A stretch of 64,000 nt of DNA from positions 1 to 64,000 of the forward strand of contig NZ_JAAMPJ010000019.1 of the NCBI RefSeq assembly GCF_011067745.1, read 5' to 3'. Position 1 is the first letter of the stretch. Each line of letters opens with the position of its first letter. Below, piece after piece: positions 8,908 to 16,920 of the stretch. A program made the translations under genes and the position numbers. This stretch comes from Lentzea alba (GTDB taxonomy: Bacteria; Actinomycetota; Actinomycetes; Mycobacteriales; Pseudonocardiaceae). The notes under the pieces are model-generated. The model was given only the letters and a program-made list of their open reading frames with translations, was not told the DNA's origin and made no database searches.

Positions 8908-8942
8908 GGGTGGTGCCGGACACGGGACGTCCGGCACCACCC
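8908..8942 (-). terminator. Strong hairpin after the WXG100 gene
   Basis: GGGTGGTGCCGGA (8908-8920) and TCCGGCACCACCC (8930-8942) form a perfect 13-bp stem around a 9-nt loop, 6 nt downstream of the WXG100 stop. It should end or attenuate transcripts leaving the small WXG100 pair. Confidence 0.78.
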
Positions 8943-8948
8943 GTGGCA

Positions 8949-9245
8949 TCAGTGCTGGAAGCGGCGCGACTGGCTGCGGTCCCTGTCGTTCATGTTGTTG
9001 GAACCGGTGTGCACCTTGCCCGCCAACGTGTCGAGCTGCTCGTTGCTCTTCGTCAAGTCCTGCGCGATCTTCTGCGAACAGGTGTCGTAGCCCTGCGCGG
9101 AGGCACCGGTGAAGTCGCCCAGCAGCTCCTGCACCTGCTTGCGCAGGTTGCCCACCTGGTCCCGGATGTTGCTGTTGATCTTCCGCATGTGGTTCACACC
9201 GTCGGAGATCGAGGCGTAGTCGTAATTGATCAGGCCGCTTCCCAC
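8949..9245 (-). CDS. WXG100-family protein (98 aa)
   Basis: Starts at GTG 9245, 6 nt after AGGAG. The 98 residues form two predicted helices with a turn at LLGDFTGASAQGYDTC; Phe-Thr-Gly replaces the usual Trp-x-Gly, while the spacing to the following aromatic matches ESAT-6/CFP-10 relatives. With the neighbour at 9300-9581 it resembles an EsxA/EsxB pair: two adjacent small helical proteins directly downstream of eccB. A hairpin follows at once. Probably exported by the machinery encoded here. Confidence 0.82.
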   Translation of the reverse strand: MGSGLINYDYASISDGVNHMRKINSNIRDQVGNLRKQVQELLGDFTGASAQGYDTCSQKIAQDLTKSNEQLDTLAGKVHTGSNNMNDRDRSQSRRFQH

Positions 9246-9299
9246 AGTTCACTCCTGATAGGTAAAGAAGAATTGAAGTATTGGTGTCCCGAATGGACG

Positions 9300-9581
9300 T
9301 CAGAGGTTGGAGTTGTCCTCGTCCTGGCTGCGCAGGTCGGAGGCGACGCTGTCGAGCGTGGTCGCCATCGTCGTCAGGTTGCCGACGATGTCCTTGGTGA
9401 GGCGGTCCCACTCCTGGTGGACCTCGAGCAGCCGCTGCATCATCCGGCCGCTGTTGACCGACGTCAGGGTGCTGATGTGGTTGGTGAGGTCCCGCTGCTG
9501 GTTGGTGATGTCGTCGGCGCACGTGCGGTGCCTGCCGGCCATGGCCGTCACCTCGGACGGAGTCAGCTTGGTGTTCGGCAT
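9300..9581 (-). CDS. WXG100-like protein, likely partner of the next gene (93 aa)
   Basis: ATG at 9581 with AGGAGG 7 nt upstream fixes the start; a longer frame to 9698 is rejected. The protein is all-helical (TPSEVTAMAGRHRTCADDIT, later EWDRLTKDIVGNLTTMATTL) with a turn at VNSGRMM in place of Trp-x-Gly. The tail SQDEDNSNL resembles the tail of the WXG100 protein at 2605-2907. The gene lies 54 nt before a second WXG100 gene, typical of heterodimer pairs. Its upstream region carries a copy of the GGGA...TCCC palindrome that overlaps the eccB stop codon. Confidence 0.8.
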   Translation of the reverse strand: MPNTKLTPSEVTAMAGRHRTCADDITNQQRDLTNHISTLTSVNSGRMMQRLLEVHQEWDRLTKDIVGNLTTMATTLDSVASDLRSQDEDNSNL

Positions 9582-9701
9582 TCTCGTAACCTCCTGGATG
9601 AATTTCGAAGGCCGTCCGGTGTTCGCCAGGTGCGGCCGCACTTCAATTAGAGGTGGGAATGCGGGTCCGCGCGGGTCATCTGTCCTGTTGGGACCCAAGC
9701 C

Positions 9702-9717
9702 GGGGACTTTCCCTCAG
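9702..9717 (-). promoter_or_regulatory. GGGA-CTT-TCCC palindrome upstream of the WXG100 pair
   Basis: Read on minus, TGAGGGAAAGTCCCC; its TGA is the eccB stop codon. It lies about 120 nt before the WXG100 start at 9581. It matches the GTGAGGGATATCCCC sites upstream of both ART-like genes except for a 3-nt instead of a 2-nt centre. It is probably an operator giving the small WXG100 genes their own promoter. Confidence 0.5.
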
Positions 9718-11147
9718 GAGCCCGGCGGGCTGATCGGCCTGCTCACGAGCGCGGCCTCGGGGCCCAGGGCGGGCCCGCTGGGCAGGAGAGCCAGCAGCGC
9801 GGCCGGCACTCCAGCCGGCTCCAGGTGTCCGTAGCCGAGGATGGACGCCACGTTGTCCGCCACCAACGGGTACTTGACCCCCAGATCGGTGACGAGGAAC
9901 CCGGCACCCGGTGGCGCACCGGATGCGGAAACGGTGCGCACCAGCGCTCCACCACCCACAGGGATGACAACCTGGTCGGCCGTGGTCCCCACGGTGTGCT
10001 TACCGGCCGGAGGCACGGCATCACTCTCCGTCGATTCCGGCAGGATCACGAGCGTCGGCAGCTGGCCGGCACCGGCCCGCGGATCGAATCTCATGCAAGG
10101 TTCCCCTGACGCACCGAGGTTCACCAGTGGCGGCGGTGTCGTCGGCAGGTCTGCCGAGATGGGGTCGTGGTCCATCACGCGCACCCCCGCGACGTCGCCG
10201 GGTCCCACCTCAACCGGCCGCACGGAGCTGTCCGGATAGGCGGCCTTCAGGGCGGGGTTGATCAGCAGCATGGCGGCGACGCTGCGGCTGACCGGCATGA
10301 GCCCGCCCGCCTGCAGCACGTAGATCTCGTCCGATCCGGTCGCCGGGTTCTTGAGCTCGTAGAGCTGCCCGATCAGGCCGGGCTTGCCGCCGACGAATGG
10401 TCCAGGCTTGCCGATGTCCGCAATGGACGGAGGTTGCAGGTCACGTCCGGCGGGAATCACGTTCAGCCAGGCGGGTGACACCCGAAAGGGTGGAGCCGAG
10501 TTGTAGCCCAACGCTTCCAGGATCGTCGAATCCGCGATCTTGTGCCGGTTTCCCCGCCACACGAGGTAGGTGACACCGTCCGGAGTGGACACCAGGAGTG
10601 CCTGGTCCTGCGGCGCGGGCGTGCCCTCCGCGCCGTCCAGGCGCAGGGTCACGGTCGCGGCGCTCGCCACGGCCTGCTCGTCGGCGGGCTTGGCGCAGAC
10701 CGTCCACGGCGAGGTGTTGACCCGGTCCGCCATGGGCAACCCGTCCGGTGCGCCGGGAATCCCGATCGGTGTTCCGACCGGCACACCCGTGAGCGAACTC
10801 TTGGTGACCGTGACGAGTTTGCCCGCGTCACCTGCGGCGAGCAGCGCGGACGAGAGGTTCAACGCGGGCCGCAGCTGGCCGTCGAGGAAGACGTACCGGG
10901 CTCCGGAGTCCTTCTCCAGCACCACCGCCCCCGGCACCCGCCAGGAGTTGTTGCCGCCGGGGAACATCAACCCGACGATGCCGAAGATCGCCACGAGCAG
11001 ACCCGCGAGCAGCAGGCCGAGGAAGGTACCGCCGTTGAACCGCTTGTTGGGGTGCTCCAGCACGTCCGGTTTGCCCTGCATGAGGCCGGACACCAGGCGG
11101 CCGACGACGAAGAAGTACGCCTGGACCTGATCTCTGCGTGACTGCAT
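9714..11147 (-). CDS. eccB: EccB, type VII secretion membrane protein (477 aa)
   Basis: EccB is a core ESX component: one N-terminal membrane helix and a large extracytoplasmic domain of R1-R4 repeats around a central core. Here residues 1-35 (MQSRRDQVQAYFFVVGRLVS) are the family's conserved cytoplasmic start, residues about 40-61 are the membrane segment (FLGLLLAGLLVAIFGIVGLM), and the rest contains typical EccB phrases (YVFLDGQLRPALNLSSALL, YLVWRGNRHKI, FLVTDLGVKYPL). Length is normal for the family. The ATG at 11147 overlaps the eccD stop by one base (TGATG), indicating coupled translation. Much longer upstream translations in this frame are antisense-like shadow. Confidence 0.95.
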   Translation of the reverse strand: MQSRRDQVQAYFFVVGRLVSGLMQGKPDVLEHPNKRFNGGTFLGLLLAGLLVAIFGIVGLMFPGGNNSWRVPGAVVLEKDSGARYVFLDGQLRPALNLSSALLAAGDAGKLVTVTKSSLTGVPVGTPIGIPGAPDGLPMADRVNTSPWTVCAKPADEQAVASAATVTLRLDGAEGTPAPQDQALLVSTPDGVTYLVWRGNRHKIADSTILEALGYNSAPPFRVSPAWLNVIPAGRDLQPPSIADIGKPGPFVGGKPGLIGQLYELKNPATGSDEIYVLQAGGLMPVSRSVAAMLLINPALKAAYPDSSVRPVEVGPGDVAGVRVMDHDPISADLPTTPPPLVNLGASGEPCMRFDPRAGAGQLPTLVILPESTESDAVPPAGKHTVGTTADQVVIPVGGGALVRTVSASGAPPGAGFLVTDLGVKYPLVADNVASILGYGHLEPAGVPAALLALLPSGPALGPEAALVSRPISPPGS

Positions 11148-12553
11148 CAGCCGCTCAGCCCCCTGACCCAGGCATAGACGTCCAGGACCGCCAGCAACAA
11201 CGGGATGACGGCGATCGCGGTCGCGTGTTCGAAGATGTCCACCGCGCGTCCCCAGTAGGGCCGCATCCGCTTGCCGGGCAGGACGGACGTCAGCACGACC
11301 AGAGCGGCGCCGACCAGCACGAGCGGCGTCAGCACCGCCAGCACGCGGTCGAGCGGATGATGGCCGAAGCCCAGGCGGAGCACGATGGTCACGACCGCGG
11401 CGATGGCGGGCACGAGCAACGACCACCGCGGCACCACGCCGCTCAGGTGCCGGGAGCGCATGAGCAGCAACAACGCGCAGACCGCGCCGAAGATCAACGG
11501 CCACTGTCCACCCCGGACGTTCAGGACGATCAGCAACAGTGCCTGCGCGACACCGAAGCCGAGGTAGAGCGCCCTGAGATAGCCGAAAACGATCGCACTG
11601 CGTTCGACGACGACCTGGTGCGGGACCGGTTCGGTGTCCTCCTTCACCTCCGCCGCCTCGGTGGGCAGCATCGGCAGCCTCAACCGGCCGAGCCGGAACG
11701 CCGTGCCCGGTATGAAGAGGCTCGCCACCACGTTCACCGTGATCCCGATGGCGACGCTCTGCTGCGCGGTCAGGTCCGACCACGTCCAGATCACCGACGG
11801 GATCAGCACCATGACCCCGAAGGTGAGCCCCGCGGTGAAGATGAGCGCCGAGTCGGCGACCGCGACCAGGGCGAGCACTGTCGCCGCGACCGCCATCGCC
11901 AGGGCGCAGGTGATCCAGACGCCGAGTTCGCCGGCCGGATCGAGCCACAGCGCGAGGAGCCACCCCGCCGCTGTCGCGTAGGCGATGCCGACCAGCGCGA
12001 GGCCGGTGGCGTTGACCAGGTCCCCGACGGTGCGGGCCGCGGCGGCCGCACCGATGAGGAGAGCCAGTGCCAGCACGGCGGGCACCAGCCAGAACGACGA
12101 GGCGCCGGGACCCGCGAAGAGGGCCACCAGGCCGGTGAGCAGCGCGACCATCGCACCTGCTCGCAGCATCCACCGCGACCGCTCCGGCGTCCACTGGCCC
12201 GCGTCCCCGCGCGCCCGTTCGGCCAGGCCGTCGACCAGGTCGTCGTAGTCCAGCGGGGCGAACTCCTCGCCCCGAGGTCGCAAGTGGACGGTGTCGCCGT
12301 CGAGCAGCTGCAGCTCGGCGGGCGACTTGTCCTCGTCCAGCGGCGGTTCGCCGAGCCGCTGTGCGACCCAGCCCTCGTGGTCGACGCTTTGTTCGATCCA
12401 CTCCTTCCCGAACTGGGCCAGGATGGAGGGCAGGAGGTCGACCAGCTGCACTTCACCCGGTAGTGCCACGTCCACCGCTTTGTCGCCGAGAACGAACCGT
12501 AGCCTCGTCGGCACGTTTGTGCGATGCTGCGTGCGTTCTTCCATTTTGGGCAC
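11147..12553 (-). CDS. eccD: EccD, type VII secretion membrane channel protein (468 aa)
   Basis: EccD forms the inner-membrane part of the ESX translocon. Residues about 10-95 are the ubiquitin-like cytosolic domain (TRLRFVLGDKAVDVALPG, then LLDGDTVHLRP). A linker (DYDDLVDGLAERARGDAGQW) leads to about eleven hydrophobic helices that fill the remainder. The GTG at 12553 is chosen because AGAAGGA lies 5 nt upstream; an internal ATG at 12544 is the alternative and would remove three residues. It is the first gene of the minus-strand cluster and diverges from eccC across 121 bp. Confidence 0.94.
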   Translation of the reverse strand: MPKMEERTQHRTNVPTRLRFVLGDKAVDVALPGEVQLVDLLPSILAQFGKEWIEQSVDHEGWVAQRLGEPPLDEDKSPAELQLLDGDTVHLRPRGEEFAPLDYDDLVDGLAERARGDAGQWTPERSRWMLRAGAMVALLTGLVALFAGPGASSFWLVPAVLALALLIGAAAAARTVGDLVNATGLALVGIAYATAAGWLLALWLDPAGELGVWITCALAMAVAATVLALVAVADSALIFTAGLTFGVMVLIPSVIWTWSDLTAQQSVAIGITVNVVASLFIPGTAFRLGRLRLPMLPTEAAEVKEDTEPVPHQVVVERSAIVFGYLRALYLGFGVAQALLLIVLNVRGGQWPLIFGAVCALLLLMRSRHLSGVVPRWSLLVPAIAAVVTIVLRLGFGHHPLDRVLAVLTPLVLVGAALVVLTSVLPGKRMRPYWGRAVDIFEHATAIAVIPLLLAVLDVYAWVRGLSG

Positions 12554-12674
12554 CGGAATCCTTCTGGCGAAAGACGAGCGTGCTGCGGAACCTAGCCGTG
12601 GCACGCCTGACCCCGCAGATGGTGATCAAGCCAGATCGCCACTTTTGGGGAAACCCTTCACCAGAGGAGTCCGA
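12554..12674. promoter_or_regulatory. Divergent eccD/eccC promoter region with degenerate palindrome
   Basis: These 121 bp separate the eccD start on minus from the eccC start on plus and must hold both promoters. At 12646-12662 lies TGGGGAAACCCTTCACC, a degenerate copy of the GGGA-NN-TCCC-TCAC sites found elsewhere. On minus it is 93 nt before the eccD start, the same distance as at the second ART-like gene. The eccC ribosome site GAGGAG is at 12664-12669. Confidence 0.5.
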
Positions 12675-15600
12675 GTGGCCACTGAGGTGTTCCTGCGCAG
12701 GACGCGGCGGCCGGGGCCGACCGCGCCCGGCGACGAGATCGAGCTGCAACCGCCACCTGGCGTCCCCGAGGTGACCGGCGGCGGTGTCGGCGCTGTCCTC
12801 ACCTACGCACCGATGGCGCTCAGCTCGCTCGCCATGGTGCTCATGTTCGTCCGGCCCGGCTCCGGCGCGCTCGCCTACGTCGGCGGCGGCCTGATGCTCG
12901 TGGCGGCTGTCGGCATGCTCGTGGCCAACATGCTGAAGTCCGGTGTGGATCACAAGGAGAAGCTGCGGGGCGACCGTCGCGACTACATCCGCTACCTCGG
13001 CCAGCTGCGCGGCAAGATGCGCTCGGCGCTGTCCCAGCAACGCAAGGCCGCGTTGTGGCTGCACCCCGATCCGCGCTCGCTGTGGTCGATGGCCATGGGC
13101 TACCGGCTGTGGGAACGGCGCCCGATGCACGAGGACTTCGGCGAGGTGCGCATCGGTGTCGGCAAGCAGCGCAGCTCCACCAAGCTGCACCCGCCCGCCG
13201 ACACCAAACCGCTCGAGGACCTGGAACCGTTGTGCGCGCACGCGTTGCGCCGGTTCATCCGGGCCTACTCGACCCTCAACAACGCCCCGATCGCGGTGTA
13301 CCTGCGCGCCTTCGCCCGCCTGCAGTTCCAGGGCTACCCCGAGGAGGTCCGCGGCCTGGTGCGCGCCCTGCTGAGCCAGCTCGCCACCGCGCACAGCCCC
13401 GGTGAGGCGCGGATCGCGGTGTGCGTGAGCGACGAGGCCCGTGTCCACTGGGACTGGGTGAAGTGGCTGCCGCACAACCAGAACCTCGACACGCGGGACG
13501 CGACCGGACCGCGGCGGCTAGTCGCCGACAGCATCACCGAGCTGGAGCGGCTGCTCGGCGGCACGGACTTCATCGGCCGGCCACCGTTCGAACCGGACAG
13601 TCCGATCAGTGCCAACGAGCCGTACGTGGTCGTGGTGCTCGACGGTGTCTCGCTGCCCGACGAGCATCGCGTGTTCGACGAGGCGTACCGCAACACCATC
13701 GTGCTCGACCTGTCGGGCGCACTGCCCTGGCAGGCGCAGGCCCACACCCTGCACCTGCAGGTGGTCGACGGTCAGCTGAGCACGGTCGCGTTCGACCGGC
13801 TCGGCAAGCCGGTGCCCAGCCCGCTGTGCCAGGCGGACTCGATGAGTCCGCAGGCGGCCTCCGCGCTCGCCCGGCTGATCGCGCGCTACCGGGTCGGCGA
13901 GGCGCAGGACACCGAGGAACCACTGGCCGGTGACTACGAGCTGCCCAACCTGCTCGGCCTCGGCGACTTGCGGACGTTCGACCCCGTCACCTACCGGCGG
14001 ACCAGGTCGAGTGCGCGCAGGCGGTTGCGGGTGCCGATCGGCATGACGTCCACCGGCGCGCCCATCGAGCTGGACATCAAGGAGTCCGCCGAGGGCGGCA
14101 TGGGCCCGCACGGCCTGCTGATCGGCGCGACCGGTTCCGGCAAGAGCGAGCTGCTGCGCACGCTCGTGCTGTCGATGGCGGCCACGCATTCGTCGGAAGA
14201 GCTCAACCTCGTGCTGGTCGACTTCAAGGGTGGTGCCGCGTTCCTCGGGTTCGACAAGCTGCCGCACACCTCGGCGGTCATCACGAACCTCGCCGACGAG
14301 CTGGATCTGGTCGACCGCATGCAGGACGCGCTCGCGGGTGAGCTCAACCGCCGCCAGGAACTGCTGCGCGCGGCCGGCAACTACTCGTCGCGGCGCGACT
14401 ACGAGGCGGCACGGGTGCAGGGGACCCAGCTGGAGCCCATGCCCGCGTTGTTCATCGTCGTCGACGAGTTCAGCGAGATGCTGGCGAGCAAGCCCGAGTT
14501 CGTGGAGACGTTCGCGATGATCGGCCGGTTGGGCCGAAGCCTCGGCGTGCACCTGTTGCTCGCCAGCCAGCGGCTCGACGAGGGCCGCATCCACAAGATC
14601 GAGAGCCACCTGTCGTACCGGATCGGCCTGCGCACGTTCTCCGCGATGGAGAGCCGCAGCGTGCTCGGTGTGCCGGACGCCTACGAGCTGCCCAGCAGTC
14701 CCGGCAACGGTTATCTGCGCCCGGACACGACGTCGCTGGTCCGGTTCAAGGGCGCCTTCGTCTCCGGCCCCTACCGGCCGCCGACGAGCAAGCGACGGCG
14801 CCGGGACGAGGTCGAGCAGGACCTCGTCGCGTTCGGCACCGAGTACGTGGCGCCTCGCGTGGACAACGACGAGGCGGAGGAGGAGCCCGAACGCGCCGAG
14901 GAGATGAGCAGCACGATGCTCGACGTGCTGATCGATCGGTTGCAGGGCGTCGGTCCGGTGGCGCACCAGGTGTGGCTGCCGCCGCTGAAGCAGCCGCCGA
15001 CGCTCGACCAGCTGTTGCCGCCGCTGGTGGACCACCCGGCGCTCGGCCCGCGACCGGTCGGCGACCTCGACGTCTCCACGCTGCGCGCGCCGGTCGGCCT
15101 GGTCGACCTGCCCGCACTGCAGCGACGCGACCTGCTCGGCGCCGACCTGTCCGGCGCCAAGGGCAACGTCGCCATCGTCGGCGGACCGCAGACCGGTAAG
15201 AGCACGCTGATCCGCACGCTGCTCAGCGCGCTCGCCCTCACCCACACGGCGGCCGAGATCCAGTTCTACTGCCTGGACTTCGGCGGCACGCTGAGCTCGC
15301 TGGCCCGGCTGCCGCACATGGGCAGCATCGCCGGGCGACTCGATCGCGACCGGGTCACCCGGACCGTGGCCGAGATGAGCAACCTGATGGCCCGCCGCGA
15401 GCAGTTGTTCTCGCAGCACCACATCGACTCGATGACGAGTTATCGCAGGGCACGGCGGCAGGGCCAGTTCCTCGACCTCGACCCGCACGGCGACGCGTTC
15501 CTCGTCGTCGACGGCTGGTACACGATCCGCCAGGACTACGAGGAGCTGGAGGACCGGTTCAGCGAGCTCGCCGCACGCGGCCTCGGCTTCGGCGTGCACC

Positions 15601-16649
15601 TGGTGATCGCCACCAACCGCTGGTCGGAGATGCGGCCGTGGCTGCGCGACGTGCTCGGCACCCGGTTCGAACTGCGGCTCGGCGACCCACTCGAGTCCGA
15701 GATCAACAGCCGCGCCGCGGCAGGGGTTCCGGAGATTCCCGGCCGCGGCCTCACCGCCGACCGGATGCACTTCCTCACGGCGCTCCCCCGGATCGACGGC
15801 ACCGGCACGACCGACGACGTCGCCGACGCGACGATCCAGCTCGCCGAGTCGCTCGACCTGCCGACGACCCCGAGGGCACCACAGGTGCGGTTGCTGCCGG
15901 GCGAACTGACCGCGGCCGCACTCCCCCCGCCGACGTCGGCCACGCCCGCGCTGGACATGACCATGGCGCTGGGCATCGAGGACGGCGCGCTGGGCCCGCA
16001 GTGGCACGACTTCGACGCGAACCCGCACCTGTTGATCTTCGGTGACGCGGAGACCGGCAAGACGAATCTGTTGCGGCACATCGCCCGTTCCGTGGCTGCC
16101 CACTACGGACCGGAGGAAGGGCGGGTGATGTTCGTCGACTTCCGCCGCGAGCTGCACGACGCGATCCCGCAGGACAACCAGATCAACTACACGGTCAGCA
16201 CCGACGGTCTCTCCACGGCGATCAGCGAGGTCGCCGAACTGGTGCAGAGCAGGGTGCCGGGCGCGGACATCACGCCTGACCGGCTGCGCAAGCGCGACTG
16301 GTGGAGCGGCGGCAGGTTGTTCATCCTGATCGACGACTTCGAACTGGCGGAGACAGGTGGGTTCGACGACCCGATGCAGCCGTTGCAGTCGTTGCTGCCG
16401 CACGGTGCGGACATCGGTCTGCACCTCATCATCGCGCGCAGCACGGCCAGTGCCGGCCGGGCGATGATGCAACCGCTGATGCGGCGGATGTGGGAGCTCG
16501 GCACCGCTGTGGTGCTGTTCTCCTGCCCGAAGGACGAGGGCGTCTTCGTCGGCAACGTCCGGCCGAAGACGTTGCCGACCGGACGGGCGCAGTTCGTCAA
16601 CCGCCGCCGCACGGTGAACCTGATGCAGACGCCGATCGTCGAGAAGTAG
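12675..16649 (+). CDS. eccC: EccC, three-domain FtsK/SpoIIIE ATPase of type VII secretion (1324 aa)
   Basis: EccC is the motor of the ESX system and recognises WXG100-type substrates. GTG at 12675 has GAGGAG 5 nt upstream; the frame runs further upstream but overlaps eccD. Two membrane helices lie at residues about 38-85 (APMALSSLAMVLMFV and GGGLMLVAAVGMLVANML). ATPase 1 has Walker A GATGSGKSELL near residue 484 and Walker B FIVVDEFSEM near 592. ATPase 2 has GGPQTGKST near 836, but its Walker B reads LVVDGW instead of an acidic pair. ATPase 3 has FGDAETGKTN near 1120 and ILIDDFEL near 1216. The single-chain form (not split into Ca/Cb) and length match actinobacterial EccC. It stands alone between a divergent promoter and a strong hairpin. 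Confidence 0.96.
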   Translation: MATEVFLRRTRRPGPTAPGDEIELQPPPGVPEVTGGGVGAVLTYAPMALSSLAMVLMFVRPGSGALAYVGGGLMLVAAVGMLVANMLKSGVDHKEKLRGDRRDYIRYLGQLRGKMRSALSQQRKAALWLHPDPRSLWSMAMGYRLWERRPMHEDFGEVRIGVGKQRSSTKLHPPADTKPLEDLEPLCAHALRRFIRAYSTLNNAPIAVYLRAFARLQFQGYPEEVRGLVRALLSQLATAHSPGEARIAVCVSDEARVHWDWVKWLPHNQNLDTRDATGPRRLVADSITELERLLGGTDFIGRPPFEPDSPISANEPYVVVVLDGVSLPDEHRVFDEAYRNTIVLDLSGALPWQAQAHTLHLQVVDGQLSTVAFDRLGKPVPSPLCQADSMSPQAASALARLIARYRVGEAQDTEEPLAGDYELPNLLGLGDLRTFDPVTYRRTRSSARRRLRVPIGMTSTGAPIELDIKESAEGGMGPHGLLIGATGSGKSELLRTLVLSMAATHSSEELNLVLVDFKGGAAFLGFDKLPHTSAVITNLADELDLVDRMQDALAGELNRRQELLRAAGNYSSRRDYEAARVQGTQLEPMPALFIVVDEFSEMLASKPEFVETFAMIGRLGRSLGVHLLLASQRLDEGRIHKIESHLSYRIGLRTFSAMESRSVLGVPDAYELPSSPGNGYLRPDTTSLVRFKGAFVSGPYRPPTSKRRRRDEVEQDLVAFGTEYVAPRVDNDEAEEEPERAEEMSSTMLDVLIDRLQGVGPVAHQVWLPPLKQPPTLDQLLPPLVDHPALGPRPVGDLDVSTLRAPVGLVDLPALQRRDLLGADLSGAKGNVAIVGGPQTGKSTLIRTLLSALALTHTAAEIQFYCLDFGGTLSSLARLPHMGSIAGRLDRDRVTRTVAEMSNLMARREQLFSQHHIDSMTSYRRARRQGQFLDLDPHGDAFLVVDGWYTIRQDYEELEDRFSELAARGLGFGVHLVIATNRWSEMRPWLRDVLGTRFELRLGDPLESEINSRAAAGVPEIPGRGLTADRMHFLTALPRIDGTGTTDDVADATIQLAESLDLPTTPRAPQVRLLPGELTAAALPPPTSATPALDMTMALGIEDGALGPQWHDFDANPHLLIFGDAETGKTNLLRHIARSVAAHYGPEEGRVMFVDFRRELHDAIPQDNQINYTVSTDGLSTAISEVAELVQSRVPGADITPDRLRKRDWWSGGRLFILIDDFELAETGGFDDPMQPLQSLLPHGADIGLHLIIARSTASAGRAMMQPLMRRMWELGTAVVLFSCPKDEGVFVGNVRPKTLPTGRAQFVNRRRTVNLMQTPIVEK

Positions 16650-16669
16650 CCGGCAGGTCCTCTCAGGAC

Positions 16670-16708
16670 GCAGAAGGCGGTGACCCGCTCCGGGTCACCG
16701 CCTTCTGC
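16670..16708. terminator. Perfect 18-bp hairpin between eccC and mycP
   Basis: GCAGAAGGCGGTGACCCG (16670-16687) pairs with CGGGTCACCGCCTTCTGC (16691-16708) around a CTC loop, 20 nt after the eccC stop. It lies between converging genes, so it can act for both strands. Confidence 0.85.
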
Positions 16709-16731
16709 CTGAGCCGGCTGCTGGAAATGGT

Positions 16732-16885
16732 GTCTGCAAGTACCACCACCCCAACATCAGCAAGCACTTTCCTACCACCAACAGCTCCCTGCCTCCGCGA
16801 TCAGAGCACCGCTGGTTCGACAGGAAGCGAACAGGTTGGGTGTAGTTGAGGGCGATTCGATCAAGAGTTGGTAGTACTTGCAGAC
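16732..16885. repeat. 154-bp segment bounded by 12-bp inverted repeats
   Basis: GTCTGCAAGTAC at 16732-16743 is the exact reverse complement of GTACTTGCAGAC at 16874-16885. Weaker similarity continues inward (ACCACC...CCAAC against ACCAAC on the other strand). The enclosed DNA is noncoding, less GC-rich than its surroundings, and sits between converging eccC and mycP. It could be a miniature inverted-repeat element or just a long-range RNA stem; no target-site duplication is evident. Confidence 0.45.
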
Positions 16886-16920
16886 GTCAGTCGGCGACAA
16901 CGAGTTGCTGAGGCGTACGG

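Noticed and set aside
11164..12401. Extended N-terminus for eccB (895-aa frame)
   Set aside because: The extra 418 residues lie within eccD in another frame and are Arg-rich. The true EccB start is at 11147 and overlaps the eccD stop.
13518..16472. 984-aa minus-strand frame
   Set aside because: Fully antisense to eccC, whose ATPase motifs are unambiguous; typical of very GC-rich DNA.
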